Shown: piece by piece, positions 28,979 to 36,103 of the stretch
Layout: every line of letters begins with the position of its first letter
Numbering within the stretch: the first letter of the stretch is position 1
From: [Streptosporangium] indianense
Lineage (GTDB): Bacteria > Actinomycetota > Actinomycetes > Streptomycetales > Streptomycetaceae
Length of the DNA stretch: 36,516 nt
NCBI RefSeq assembly: GCF_021474405.1
Contig: NZ_JAKEIO010000073.1
Coordinates: forward strand, 1-36,516
Reading direction: 5' to 3'
The notes under the pieces: model-generated
Database searches by the model: none
What the model saw: the letters and a program-made list of their open reading frames with translations, nothing else
What the model was told of the DNA's origin: nothing
Position numbers and translations under genes: made by a program

Positions 28979-29101
28979 CCCCGGCACAGGGTGGCAGGCG
29001 GGATTCTTGAGGCGGCAGAGCCGCGCGACGGTCCTGCCCCGGCCTCGGCACCGCACCGCGGTGGTCCCGAGACGAACCGAGCGATCACGCGAGGAGGAGC
29101 C

Positions 29102-29764
29102 ATGAGCATGTCGCGTGGTCCGACACCGTTCCCCGGGCAGGAACACCGGCCCGACGGGGCTGTCCCCGCTCCGGCGTCCGGCACCGCGTACGGGCTGGAG
29201 CGACTGGGCCGCTCCTGGACCTGGCTCCTGGGCTCGGCCGTCGCGACCCTGGTGCCGGGCGTGCTGGTCCTGGTCTGGCCGGAGGCGACCCTGCACGTCC
29301 TGGCCGTCCTCATCGGGCTGTACCTGCTGGTGAGCGGAGCATTCCGGTTGGTGTCCGTCTTCGGCCGCGAAGAGCAAGGTGAACGGCTGCCGGGGCTGCT
29401 CCTGGCCGTGCTGTACGTCCTGGCCGGGGTGCTGTGCCTGCGCGACCCGCTGCAGACGATCACCGTGCTGTCGCTGGTCACCGGCGTCGTATGGCTGGTG
29501 TCCGGGATCCTCACCCTCTACACGGCGGTCGTCGCCGAGGACCTGCCGCACCGCGGCGTCGTCCTGGCCGCCGCGATGCTGGGCATCGTCGCGGGCATCG
29601 TGGTGCTCGCCCTGCCCATGGAGTCGGCCCGCGCCCTGACCCGGTTGCTCGGCCTGTGGCTCGTGCTGCTCGGCCTGGCCGAGACGGCGGTCGCACTCGC
29701 GTGGCGGGCCGCGCTCCGCAAGACGCACGCGGCGGGGCCGCGCGCCCCGACCGGGGCCGCCTGA
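29102..29764 (+). CDS. HdeD-like DUF308 membrane protein (220 aa)
   Basis: A six-helix membrane protein built of three two-helix repeats: LGSAVATLVPGVLVLVWPEATL, VLAVLIGLYLLVSGAFRLV, GLLLAVLYVLAGVLCLRDPLQT, VLSLVTGVVWLVSGILTLY, VVLAAAMLGIVAGIVVLALP, and LLGLWLVLLGLAETAVAL. The repeated GxxxLxxP-(10-15)-G pattern is the mark of HdeD/DUF308 proteins, linked to acid resistance in E. coli. The N-terminal 40 residues are polar. The ATG at 29102 is preceded by an excellent GAGGAGGAG. Copy B of the inverted repeat lies upstream. It is the first of four same-strand membrane genes. Confidence 0.87.
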   Translation: MSMSRGPTPFPGQEHRPDGAVPAPASGTAYGLERLGRSWTWLLGSAVATLVPGVLVLVWPEATLHVLAVLIGLYLLVSGAFRLVSVFGREEQGERLPGLLLAVLYVLAGVLCLRDPLQTITVLSLVTGVVWLVSGILTLYTAVVAEDLPHRGVVLAAAMLGIVAGIVVLALPMESARALTRLLGLWLVLLGLAETAVALAWRAALRKTHAAGPRAPTGAA

Positions 29765-29921
29765 GCCAGCCCGCGGACGCGATGCGGGTACCGCGGCCCG
29801 CGCGACAGGCCGTCCACCCGGGCGGGGGCCCGCGCGACACGCCACGGCCGTTCGCCCGGGCGGGCGACGAGCACAGCGCCCGGGGCCGGGTGAACGCGGA
29901 ACCACGCGGAAAGGCGCACCC

Positions 29922-31280
29922 ATGAACCCAGCCGCACCCCCGGATCCTCCGCACTCCGGCGGATCCCCGGACGCGAAACACGTCATGACCGCCGAGGAAC
30001 GGGCGGAGTACGAACGGCTGCGCCGCCACGCGGCGGTACGTCACCGGCGCACGCGCCGGGCCGGATCCTCGGTCCTTCTCCTGCTGACCCTGGTGCTCGC
30101 GCCACTGGCCGTCGTCGCGGCATGGGTCCACGACACGGTCTCCGACACCGACAGGTACGTGGCGACGGTCGCGCCGCTGGCCTCCGCGCCACCCGTGCAG
30201 GACGTCCTGATCAACCGGCTCACGGACCGTGTGGTGGACAACGTCGACGTCCAGGCGGTGACGGACTCGCTCGCCCGGACCCTTCAGGACGCGGGGGCAC
30301 CACCCCGCGTCATCGCGGGCGCCGAGTCCCTCGAGGGTCCGCTGCGCAACGCGGTCAGGACCGTCGTGGACCGCACCGTCACCGGTGTGATCACCAGCGA
30401 TGCCTTCCAGCAGGTGTGGGAGGGTGCCAACCGGCGCTCTCACGCCGCCGTGATGAACATGCTCACCGGTGACCGTGAGGGCGCCGTGGAGGCCGTGAAC
30501 GGCACCGTCCAGCTGGATGTGGGAGCAGTCGTCGACCAGGTGCAGCAGCGGCTCGTCGACGCGGGCTTCGAGAAGGCCGCCGCCATCCCGGACACGGACC
30601 GGACGGTCACCCTGTTCGAGACCGAGCAGCTGGGCAAGGCGCAGGACGCGATGCGGCTGCTGGACATCGTCGGCACGTGGCTGCCGGTCCTCACCGTCGT
30701 ACTGGCCGCGCTCGCCGTATGGTGCGCCCCCGCACACCGGGTCATGCTGATGATCACCGCCACGGGTGTCGGCGTGATGATGGTGGGACTGCTCGTGGTG
30801 CTGGCCCTGGTCCGGCGCGTCTATCTGGATTCGGTCCCGCCGCAGGCGCTGCCCGCCGACGCGGCCGCGACCATCTACGACACGTTCGTCCGCTTCCTTC
30901 GTGACAGCACGCTCACCCTGCTGGTCGTCTCGGTGATCACCGCACTGGTGGCGTACCTGTACGGTCCCGGTCGCCTGGCCCGTGGCGTGCGGAGGGTGGC
31001 CGACCGGGGTACGACGGCCACCGGCAGGACGATGGAGAACGCGGGCATGCGCACCGGTGCCGTGGGACGCCGGCTGGCCGACCACCGGCAGTGGATCACC
31101 GCTGGGGTGCTGGCGGCCGCAGTCCTGACGCTCGTTCTCTGGAACCATCCCACCGTCGGGGCCGTGGCGCTCGTCGTGGGTGTCGCCCTGGTCGTCCTGA
31201 TCATCCTGGCGATCCTCGCGTCCGCCGCCGGACCGGTCGGCCTGGCGGCGGACCAGGCCGGACAGCGGGCGGTTCCGTGA
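29922..31280 (+). CDS. Membrane protein with large extracytoplasmic domain (452 aa)
   Basis: The N-terminus is polar and basic (AEERAEYERLRRHAAVRHRRTRRAG), then a first helix SVLLLLTLVLAPLAVVAAWV at about 50-69. A domain of about 180 residues follows, probably outside the membrane (DTDRYVATVAPLASAPPVQD, ending ETEQLGKAQDAMRL). Three further helices come next (VLTVVLAALAVWC, MVGLLVVLALV, LLVVSVITALVAYL), a basic cytoplasmic stretch, and a last pair of helices at the C-terminus. The DTDRYVxTVAPLAxxPxVQ start of the external domain is a recurrent actinobacterial signature; I know no assigned function. It lies four bases upstream of the BrkB-like gene, so cotranscription is near certain. Confidence 0.8.
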   Translation: MNPAAPPDPPHSGGSPDAKHVMTAEERAEYERLRRHAAVRHRRTRRAGSSVLLLLTLVLAPLAVVAAWVHDTVSDTDRYVATVAPLASAPPVQDVLINRLTDRVVDNVDVQAVTDSLARTLQDAGAPPRVIAGAESLEGPLRNAVRTVVDRTVTGVITSDAFQQVWEGANRRSHAAVMNMLTGDREGAVEAVNGTVQLDVGAVVDQVQQRLVDAGFEKAAAIPDTDRTVTLFETEQLGKAQDAMRLLDIVGTWLPVLTVVLAALAVWCAPAHRVMLMITATGVGVMMVGLLVVLALVRRVYLDSVPPQALPADAAATIYDTFVRFLRDSTLTLLVVSVITALVAYLYGPGRLARGVRRVADRGTTATGRTMENAGMRTGAVGRRLADHRQWITAGVLAAAVLTLVLWNHPTVGAVALVVGVALVVLIILAILASAAGPVGLAADQAGQRAVP

Positions 31281-31283
31281 GTC

Positions 31284-32216
31284 ATGACGGTGAAACCCGG
31301 CCTCGGAGGCACGGCACGCGGGCGCATGACCGCGCGGGTCGCCGCCAGGCTGCGGTCCGGAGCCGCCGCCCGGCTGCTGTCCCGCCTGTCCGCCCTCAAC
31401 ATCGTGGAGGGCTCGGTACGGCTCGCCGCCCAGGCGTTCATCACCGCCCTCCCCCTGCTGATGACCGTCGCGGCGTTCGCTCCCGGCTGGGTGCAGGACC
31501 TGCTGAGCGACTCGCTGCGGGCGGTTCTGGGCATGCACGGCGACACTCTCGACGAGCTGCGCCAGGTCTTCTCCGCAACGGGCACGACACGGAACACGGC
31601 CGGAGCCGTGAGCGCGGTGGTCACGCTCGTGTCGGCCACAGCTTTCAGCCGGGCCCTTCAGGCGGTGTTCGAGCGTTGCTGGCGCCTGCCGCGGGCTCCG
31701 ATCCGGACCGCCTTCTGGCGCTGGCTGCTCTGGCTGGTGGTCTGGCTGGCCTACCTGCTGCTTCAGGCACCGCTGCGCAAGGGGTTCGGCGCGGGCACCG
31801 TGACCGGGCTGGTGCTGTCCCTGATCTCCGGGACGCTGCTGTGGTGGTGGTCGCAGCATCTGCTGCTGGGCGGTCGGATCGGTTGGCGGAGCCTGCTGCC
31901 GGGGGCGCTGCTGGCCGCCACCGGCACGGTGCTGCTGAGTCTGGCCGCGCGCGTGCTGATGCCCTCGCTCATGGAGCGCAGCCTGCACGAGTTCGGCCCC
32001 CTCGGCCCCGTGTTCACGTTCCTCTCCTGGCTCATCGCCGTCTTCCTCGTGGCCGTCTCGGGCCTGGCGCTCGGCGAGTACGTCTCCTCCACCCCGTGGT
32101 ACCGGACTGCCGCACACTCACCCGCGCCGGGTGAGGCCGGGCGTTTTGAACGGATCCAAGCTGAAGGCAGCACCCGCCGGGAGCCCGGCGAGCGTCGAGA
32201 CGGAGGAGAGAGATGA
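31284..32216 (+). CDS. YihY/BrkB-like membrane protein (310 aa)
   Basis: A six-helix membrane protein of the YihY/virulence factor BrkB family, formerly misnamed RNase BN. Key segments are SVRLAAQAFITALPLLMTVAAF, GAVSAVVTLVSATAFSRALQAVFERCWRLP, FWRWLLWLVVWLAYLLLQ, VTGLVLSLISGTLLWWWSQHLLLG, LLPGALLAATGTVLLSLA and VFTFLSWLIAVFLVAVSGLALGEYV. The function in bacteria is unsettled. The ATG at 31284 is four bases past the previous stop. The last codons overlap the next gene as ATGA. Copy C of the inverted repeat lies inside the coding sequence, near its 3' end. Confidence 0.87.
   Translation: MTVKPGLGGTARGRMTARVAARLRSGAAARLLSRLSALNIVEGSVRLAAQAFITALPLLMTVAAFAPGWVQDLLSDSLRAVLGMHGDTLDELRQVFSATGTTRNTAGAVSAVVTLVSATAFSRALQAVFERCWRLPRAPIRTAFWRWLLWLVVWLAYLLLQAPLRKGFGAGTVTGLVLSLISGTLLWWWSQHLLLGGRIGWRSLLPGALLAATGTVLLSLAARVLMPSLMERSLHEFGPLGPVFTFLSWLIAVFLVAVSGLALGEYVSSTPWYRTAAHSPAPGEAGRFERIQAEGSTRREPGERRDGGER
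32118..32134. promoter_or_regulatory. Inverted repeat TCACCCG-N3-CGGGTGA, copy C (inside a coding region)
   Basis: A perfect 7+3+7 inverted repeat, extended by one pair on each side, embedded in the last part of the BrkB-like gene and 78 bases before the SHOCT gene. Its flanks match copy A. Placement inside coding sequence suggests either an internal promoter or operator for the SHOCT gene, or chance conservation. Confidence 0.6.
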
Positions 32217-32680
32217 GCGCGCAGACGTATCTGGCGTACGACTACCCCCTGTTGAGCGTCTTCTGGAGCATGCTCCTGTTCTTCCTGTGGATCATGTGGT
32301 TCATCCTGCTCTTCCGTGTGGTCGTCGACATCTTCCGCGACGACGACCTGAGCGGCTGGGCGAAGACCGGCTGGCTGGTGCTCACCATTCTGCTGCCCTT
32401 CCTCGGCGTGTTCGTCTACGTGATCGCCCGCGGCAAGAACATGGGCCGCCGTGAGATGGCGCAGGCCCGAGCACAGCAGGAGGCCTTCGACGAGCGCATC
32501 CGGCAGGCCGCGGGCACCGAGGGCCGGACCAGCAGCGTCGACGAACTCGCCAAGCTGTCCGAGATCCGGAACAGCGGGGCCATCACGGACGACGAGTACC
32601 GCAGGGCGAAGGAACTCGTCCTCACGGGACACGCTCCGGCCGGGCAGTCGGGGTTCACCCCGCCCATGACCGGGCGTTGA
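32213..32680 (+). CDS. PLDc_N-like / SHOCT membrane protein (155 aa)
   Basis: Two N-terminal helices (LLSVFWSMLLFFLWIMWFILLF and WLVLTILLPFLGVFVYVIA) flank a short DIFRDDDLSGWAKTG loop, the PLDc_N-like hairpin. They are followed by a cytoplasmic linker and a C-terminal SHOCT domain, VDELAKLSEIRNSGAITDDEYRRAKELVL (about 110-138). Proteins of this build are frequent in Streptomyces stress loci; the role is unknown. The ATG overlaps the BrkB-like stop (ATGA) and has GGAGGAG, so translation is coupled. Copy C of the inverted repeat is 78 bases upstream. It ends the four-gene membrane set. Confidence 0.85.
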   Translation: MSAQTYLAYDYPLLSVFWSMLLFFLWIMWFILLFRVVVDIFRDDDLSGWAKTGWLVLTILLPFLGVFVYVIARGKNMGRREMAQARAQQEAFDERIRQAAGTEGRTSSVDELAKLSEIRNSGAITDDEYRRAKELVLTGHAPAGQSGFTPPMTGR

Positions 32681-32748
32681 CACCGGCGCCGGACGGACCG
32701 GCGCCCGCAGCCGGTGCGACGGCCACCGACGGCCCGTCGGCTGCGATC

Positions 32749-33110
32749 ATGAGCGAGCTCCACACCCTGACGCCCCGCGGTGCCCTCGAGCTGCTGCTTC
32801 CCTGTAACCGGCGGTTCGTCGCCGGCACCCCCGAGCACCCCGCCCGCCGCGGCCGGGTACGTGCGGGATGTCGTCGAGCGGGTGACCCCCAGCGTGCTGG
32901 CGGCGCGGGCCGCCGGACGGGGCGGGGCGGGGCGGGGAGATCCCCGCCGAGCAGGTGCGCAACACCGTCGACCTGCTCCTGAACCGCTCCCGGGTGCTCG
33001 CCGAGAAGGTCGGCGCGGGCCGGGCCGCCGTGGTGGGGCTTCGCTACCGCCTGATCGACGGCAGCGCGCAACTCGTGACGGCCCGCGGCCTGGACACGAG
33101 TGCGCCCTCG
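32749..33110 (+). pseudogene. Beta-carbonic anhydrase pseudogene (internal deletion plus frameshifts)
   Basis: Three pieces of a beta-carbonic anhydrase appear in three different frames. First, ATG at 32749 gives ELHTLTPRGALELLLPCNRRFVAGTPEHP, a typical N-terminus. Then from 32852 comes GYVRDVVERVTPSVLAARAAGR, which belongs well inside the enzyme. Finally, from about 32940 comes EIPAEQVRNTVDLLLNRSRVL leading to VVGLRYRLIDGS and LVTARGLD, the usual C-terminus. The whole middle is gone, including the CxDSR and HxxC zinc-ligand region. The second shift falls in a GGGGC repeat tract at 32924-32940. The original stop is also not in frame. The enzyme must be inactive; the reading of the family is by sequence resemblance. 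Confidence 0.8.
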
Positions 33111-33241
33111 CGTCCTGACCGGGCGGCCGAGGCCGCCCGGCCGCCCGGAGTGGTCGCGGGGGACGCGTGTCGCGCGAACGCCACTGCGGCAGAGCGGCGG
33201 GCCGTCGTACGGTCGGATCCCGTCAGCGAGGAGGACTGCCG

Positions 33242-33811
33242 ATGCGCAGCGTGACCTATTCGATGAACATCTCACTCGACGGCTACATCGTCGGACCGGA
33301 CGGCGGCTTCAACTGGTCCGAGCCCGACGAGGAGGTCTTCCGCTTCTGGATCGACGACATCCGGGAGGTCGGCGTCCACCTGCTGGGGCGACGGCTGTAC
33401 GAGACGATGCTGTACTGGGAGACCGCCGAGCAGGATCAGTCGCTGGACGACGCGCAGCGCGAGTGGATCGCGCTGTGGAACCCGCTGCCGAAGGTGGTGT
33501 TCTCCAGGACGCTGTCGACGGTGCGGGGCAACGCCCGCCTGCTGTCGGGGGGCCTGGCGGAGGAGATCGAACGGTTGCGGGCCGAGCCGGCGGAGGGTGA
33601 CATCGCGATCGGCGGCGCGGCTCTCGCCGCCGAGGCGGCCGCGTCGGATCTCATCGACGAGTACCGGACCGTGGTCTATCCCGTGCTGGTCGGCGGGGGC
33701 ACCCCGTACTTCCCGCAGCACGAGCGCCGGGTCGATCTCGAACTCGTCGAGTCCCGTACCTTCGGCTCGGGAGTCGTCTACCACCGCCACCGCGTGGTGC
33801 GCCAGGGCTGA
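33242..33811 (+). CDS. RibD C-terminal/DHFR-fold reductase family protein (189 aa)
   Basis: A soluble NADPH-reductase-like protein of the dihydrofolate reductase-fold family annotated as RibD C-terminal domain. The N-terminus YSMNISLDGYIVGPDGGFNW, the central HLLGRRLYETMLYW, VVFSRTL, and GDIAIGGAALAAEAAASDLIDEYRTVVYPVLVGGGTPYF are the standard blocks, and the length is normal. The substrate of these stand-alone versions is usually unknown. The ATG at 33242 has GAGGAGG nine bases upstream. It stands alone after the carbonic anhydrase pseudogene. Confidence 0.88.
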   Translation: MRSVTYSMNISLDGYIVGPDGGFNWSEPDEEVFRFWIDDIREVGVHLLGRRLYETMLYWETAEQDQSLDDAQREWIALWNPLPKVVFSRTLSTVRGNARLLSGGLAEEIERLRAEPAEGDIAIGGAALAAEAAASDLIDEYRTVVYPVLVGGGTPYFPQHERRVDLELVESRTFGSGVVYHRHRVVRQG

Positions 33812-33945
33812 CGGTCGCGGGCCGAACCGCCCGTCCCCACCCCCGTCGACCGGCGCGCGGTTCCCCCGAACAGCCGCTCCCGCACTGTGCCGCAGCCACG
33901 AATGCGATGTCCTGGTGGGAGAGCCGTCCGCCCCATGGGGGAAGC

Positions 33946-34134
33946 ATGTACGAGATGTGCACCGGCCCAGACGAGCCCGGCACGACCTTCGTCTGGCACG
34001 TGAAGGCCAAAAACGGCACCGTGGCCCTCTGCGGCGTGCCCCTCGAACCCAGCCCGACCGAGCCGGTGGAGACGGATCGCCACTGCCCGTCGTGCATGAC
34101 GTCGTTCGGCAGGCTCGTCGACCAGCGCGGCTAG
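33946..34134 (+). CDS. Cys-rich mini-protein (62 aa)
   Basis: A small protein with four Cys and nearby His: C5 after MYEM, FVWHVKAKNGTVALCG, and a final ETDRHCPSCMTSF. The CPSC pair with the earlier Cys/His could bind one zinc or iron, though the spacing does not match a named zinc ribbon. The ATG at 33946 has GGGGGAAG directly upstream and gives the conserved-looking start; a longer frame from 33907 is less likely. The stop overlaps tail to tail with a possible minus-strand ORF. Function unknown. Confidence 0.65.
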   Translation: MYEMCTGPDEPGTTFVWHVKAKNGTVALCGVPLEPSPTEPVETDRHCPSCMTSFGRLVDQRG

Positions 34135-34283
34135 GGCCGCGACGGCGTGAGCTCCCCGGACGGGCCGGTCGCAACCGGCGAGGTGGTGCTGTTCCGGCTC
34201 AGCGTGCCGTCCGCCTCGGGGGCGTCGGTGGGCATCGTGGAGACGGCGGTGTCGAGGCGTTCCACCACCGCCGGGTCCGTCAC
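34131..34283 (-). CDS. Possible 50-aa ORF coupled to the ThDP enzyme gene
   Basis: A GTG-started frame whose start overlaps the ThDP enzyme's stop (GTGA at 34280-34283). It gives a polar, Thr/Ser/Pro-rich protein, VTDPAVVERLDTAVSTMPTD at the start, with G or C in nearly every third position. Its TAG stop overlaps the stop of the convergent Cys-rich gene. There is no domain. The overlap and codon use favour a real coupled gene; the short length leaves doubt. Confidence 0.4.
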   Translation of the reverse strand: MTDPAVVERLDTAVSTMPTDAPEADGTLSRNSTTSPVATGPSGELTPSRP

Positions 34284-36103
34284 CGGTCCTCACCCGCACC
34301 GGGCCGGTCCTCGCGGTGCCGGCTGCCGGGCAGCATCTCCTGCACCTTGGCCTTGAAGCCCTGACGGACCATCGCGGTGCGATCGCTGTCGCCCTTGAGC
34401 ACGGACGCCGCCGCGGCCTCGATCTGGTCGAGCGACGCGTGCGGCGGGATGGGCGGCACGGCCGGGTCGGTGCGGAAGTCCAGCACGAAGGGCCGGTCGG
34501 ACGCCAGCGCCGCCTCCCACGCGCCCCGGACGTCCTGCGGCTTCTCCACCCGCATCCCGTGCAGCCCGAGCGAGCGGGCGAAGTCGGCGTAGGCGACGTC
34601 GGGCAGGGACTGGGAGGGCAGGAACTGCGGGGCGCCGGACATGGCGCGCATCTCCCAGGTGACCTGGTTGAGGTCCTGGTTGTTGAGCACGGCCACCACC
34701 AGACACGGGTCCTCCCACTGCTGCCAGTACTTGGCGATCGTGATCAGCTCGGCGAGTCCGTTCATCTGCATCGCCCCGTCGCCCACCAGCGCGATGGCGG
34801 GGCGGTCCCCGTGTGCGAACTTCGCCCCGATCACGTAGGGGACGCCGGGGCCCATCGTGGCGAGCGTGCCGGACAGCGAGCCGCGCATGGTGCCGCGCAG
34901 CTTCAGGTGGCGTGCGTACCAGTTGGCGGCCGAGCCGGAGTCGGCGGCGAGGATGACGTTCTCGGGCAGCAGGCCGCTCAGGGTGTGGGCCACGTACTCG
35001 GGGTTGATCGGGTCGGCGTCCACCGCGGCGCGCCGTTCCATGACCTCCCACCAGCGGGCGGTGTTCTTCTCGATCTTCTTGCGCCAGCCGTCGTGCTCGG
35101 CCTGCCGCAGGTGCGGCAGCAGCCGCTGCAGGGTCGCGCGGGCGTCGCCGACCAGGTTGACCTCGAAGGGGTAGCGCAGGCCGACCATGTGCGGGTCGAT
35201 GTCGATCTGGACGGCCCGCGCCTGACCGAACTCGGGCATGAACTGCGTGTACGGGAAGCTGGAGCCGATGACCAGCAGGGTGTCGCAGTCCTGCATCAGC
35301 TCGTACGACGGGCGCGTGCCCAGGAGGCCGATCGCGCCGGTGACATAAGGGAGGTCGTCGTCGAGCGCGTCCTTGCCGAGGAGCGCCTTGGCCACGCCGG
35401 CGCCCAGCCGGTCGGCGACCTCCATGACCTCCTGTCGGGCCCCGCGCGCGCCCTGGCCGATGAGCAGGGCGACCTTCTCGCCGGCGTTCAGCACCTCGGC
35501 GGCACGCTCGATGTCGGATTCCGCGGGCACCGGCGCGTAGTGGGACATGCCCAGACTGGAGGGCACCATCTTGAAGGCGTGCCCGGGAGCGGAATAGTCG
35601 AGTTCCTGCACGTCGGCCGGGATGATGACGGCCGTCACCGAGCGGCGCGCCAGGGCGGTGCGCATGGCCCGGTCGAGCACGTTGGGCAGCTGCTCCGGGA
35701 CGGTGACCATCTCGCAGAAGTCGGAGGCGACGTCCTTGTAGAGGCTCAGCAGGTCGACCTCCTGCTGGTAGGAGCCGCCCATCGCGCTGCGGTTGGTCTG
35801 CCCCACGATCGCGACGACGGGCACGTGGTCGAGCTTCGCGTCGTACAGGCCGTTGAGGAGGTGGATGGCGCCGGGGCCGGAGGTGGCGGCGCACACGCCC
35901 ACCCGGCCGGAGAACTTCGCGTAGCCGACGGCCTCGAAGGCCGCCATCTCCTCGTGCCGGGCCTGGATGAACTCGGGCTTGTTGCCGGCCCGCCCCCAGG
36001 CGGCGAGCAGTCCGTTGATGCCGTCTCCGGGGTAGGCGAAGACGTGCTCCACCTCCCATTCGCGCAGACGCTGCAGAAGGTGGTCGGAGACCTTCGTCGA
36101 CAT
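34280..36103 (-). CDS. Thiamine-diphosphate enzyme, pyruvate oxidase/dehydrogenase (PoxB-like), 607 aa
   Basis: A three-domain ThDP enzyme that would decarboxylate pyruvate, with FAD if it is a true PoxB. The PYR domain is at about 1-170, with the cofactor-activating Glu51 in QARHEEMAAFEA. A central nucleotide-fold domain follows at about 190-340, then the PP domain, with the ThDP/metal motif GDG at 441-443 and NN at 474-475. The YPGDGINGLLAAWGRAGNKP and AMGGSYQQEVDLLSLYKDV blocks resemble pyruvate oxidases more than acetolactate synthases. PoxB-type membrane-binding residues cannot be confirmed at the C-terminus (MLPGSRHREDRP). The ATG at 36103 opens the recognisable family sequence. Acetate formation from pyruvate is the inferred role. 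Confidence 0.88.
   Translation of the reverse strand: MSTKVSDHLLQRLREWEVEHVFAYPGDGINGLLAAWGRAGNKPEFIQARHEEMAAFEAVGYAKFSGRVGVCAATSGPGAIHLLNGLYDAKLDHVPVVAIVGQTNRSAMGGSYQQEVDLLSLYKDVASDFCEMVTVPEQLPNVLDRAMRTALARRSVTAVIIPADVQELDYSAPGHAFKMVPSSLGMSHYAPVPAESDIERAAEVLNAGEKVALLIGQGARGARQEVMEVADRLGAGVAKALLGKDALDDDLPYVTGAIGLLGTRPSYELMQDCDTLLVIGSSFPYTQFMPEFGQARAVQIDIDPHMVGLRYPFEVNLVGDARATLQRLLPHLRQAEHDGWRKKIEKNTARWWEVMERRAAVDADPINPEYVAHTLSGLLPENVILAADSGSAANWYARHLKLRGTMRGSLSGTLATMGPGVPYVIGAKFAHGDRPAIALVGDGAMQMNGLAELITIAKYWQQWEDPCLVVAVLNNQDLNQVTWEMRAMSGAPQFLPSQSLPDVAYADFARSLGLHGMRVEKPQDVRGAWEAALASDRPFVLDFRTDPAVPPIPPHASLDQIEAAAASVLKGDSDRTAMVRQGFKAKVQEMLPGSRHREDRPGAGEDR

Noticed and set aside
29781..29880. 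GC-rich inverted segments between the HdeD-like and 452-aa genes as a terminator
   Set aside because: Several short partial pairings exist (for example around GCGGGTACCGCGGCCCGC), but none is long or clean enough to call in such GC-rich sequence.
34290..34303. TCACCCG-N3-CGGG inside the end of the ThDP gene
   Set aside because: The right half matches only 4 of 7 positions and it lies in coding sequence with no gene start nearby downstream.
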